Origin: Ruegeria atlantica
Lineage (GTDB): Bacteria; Pseudomonadota; Alphaproteobacteria; Rhodobacterales; Rhodobacteraceae
Direction: 5' to 3'
Length of the DNA stretch: 64,000 nt
Assembly: GCF_013032505.1 (NCBI RefSeq)
Contig: NZ_WQCG01000001.1
Span: 558,001 to 622,000 of the forward strand
A program made the position numbers and the translations under genes. Position 1 is the stretch's first letter, and the number at the start of each line of letters is the position of its first letter. The notes under the pieces are model-generated. The model had not been told where the DNA came from, ran no database searches, and saw only the letters and a program-made list of their open reading frames with translations. This document shows positions 63,737 through 64,000 of this stretch, in pieces.

Positions 63737-64000
63737 GTCGTTCCGCCTGTTTCGATCCGCAGTGTTTCGCCGCAATGCTTGCAATGCACCGCGTCCGGAT
63801 CGTGCCGATACAGGCCGCAATTCGAACACTTGTGACGCACTTTTTGGGGCATGAAAATTGCCTGAGCCAAGCGGACAAACAGGGCCACACCAACGATCAT
63901 AATGAAGACCGAGAACAGCTTGCCCGCCGGCGTCGCCAGCGTGATGTCCCCGAACCCGGTCGTGGTCAGGGTCGCCATAGTGAAATATAGCGCATCGACA
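63733..64000 (-). CDS. Potassium-channel-like protein, C-terminal part (runs off the right edge)
   Basis: The visible 88 codons start before the window's right edge with DALYFTMATLTTTGFGDI, a pore helix and TTGFGD selectivity filter of two-helix potassium channels, followed by one membrane helix (AGKLFSVFIMIVGVALFVRLA) and a zinc-ribbon tail, CSNCG then CKHCG. The ATG at 63978 is internal since the frame stays open to base 64000. The stop overlaps that of cobS by two bases. Confidence 0.85.
   Translation of the reverse strand, partial: VDALYFTMATLTTTGFGDITLATPAGKLFSVFIMIVGVALFVRLAQAIFMPQKVRHKCSNCGLYRHDPDAVHCKHCGETLRIETGGTT

Overview
The window looks like a chromosomal segment of a marine alphaproteobacterium of the Rhodobacteraceae (Roseobacter/Ruegeria type). 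The grounds are GC-rich coding bias, two TRAP transporters, an AcsA/DUF4212/ActP-like acetate block, a Tat-exported formate dehydrogenase locus of the alphaproteobacterial type, reductive pyrimidine catabolism under a RutR-like regulator, and cobT/cobS. This rests on gene content and protein similarity recognised by eye; no search was run. I saw no rRNA or tRNA gene, CRISPR array, prophage or insertion sequence.

Layout. 1-2.4 kb: end of arginase, ctlX and ornithine cyclodeaminase (arginine to ornithine to proline), closed by a strong terminator. 2.5-5.6 kb (minus): TRAP transporter dctP-dctQ-dctM. 6.0-14.8 kb: acetate activation and uptake (acsA, adk, DUF4212 subunit, symporter) followed by a DUF294/CBS protein, a small membrane protein and a membrane-anchored DnaQ-type exonuclease. 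14.9-17.6 kb: flavin reductase, DUF6505 protein, lipoate-ligase-like protein and Mrp ATPase. 17.8-29.9 kb: formate dehydrogenase locus with a heme c protein whose N-terminal half resembles a shortened tungstate-binding protein, a polyferredoxin, DUF3305, DUF3306, TorD-like chaperone, small Tat peptide, FdhA/B/C, WD40-cytochrome c, a 41-residue peptide and a HTH/periplasmic-binding-fold regulator. 29.9-32.2 kb (minus): tungstate importer tupBCA, which suggests a tungsten enzyme.

32.3-39.6 kb: minus-strand operon of a ureidopropionase-type hydrolase, dihydropyrimidinase and an ABC importer, divergent from rutR with a perfect RutR-type palindrome between them. 47.6-51.1 kb: the first step of the same pathway (preT, preA) with a methyltransferase gene between the two subunits and two RutR-like boxes upstream of preT. 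Lying between these two halves (39.6-47.4 kb) is a self-contained catabolic block: aldehyde dehydrogenase, LysR regulator, aspartate-dehydrogenase-like protein, divergent DapA-family lyase, 3-hydroxyanthranilate dioxygenase and a second TRAP transporter. Three copies of a GATAT-N11-ATATC motif precede its transcription units. I cannot assign its substrate, and it is the best candidate for an undescribed pathway.

51.3-64 kb: cupin protein, glycosyltransferase-like protein, metY, GNAT acetyltransferase, SIMPL protein, a 731-residue repeat-bearing membrane protein, hpd with a divergent Lrp-type regulator and a strong operator-like palindrome, a KefC-type antiporter, divergent cobT and cobS, and the end of a potassium-channel-like gene. 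Start codons were often moved inward from the longest open frame, using ribosome binding sites and signal peptides.
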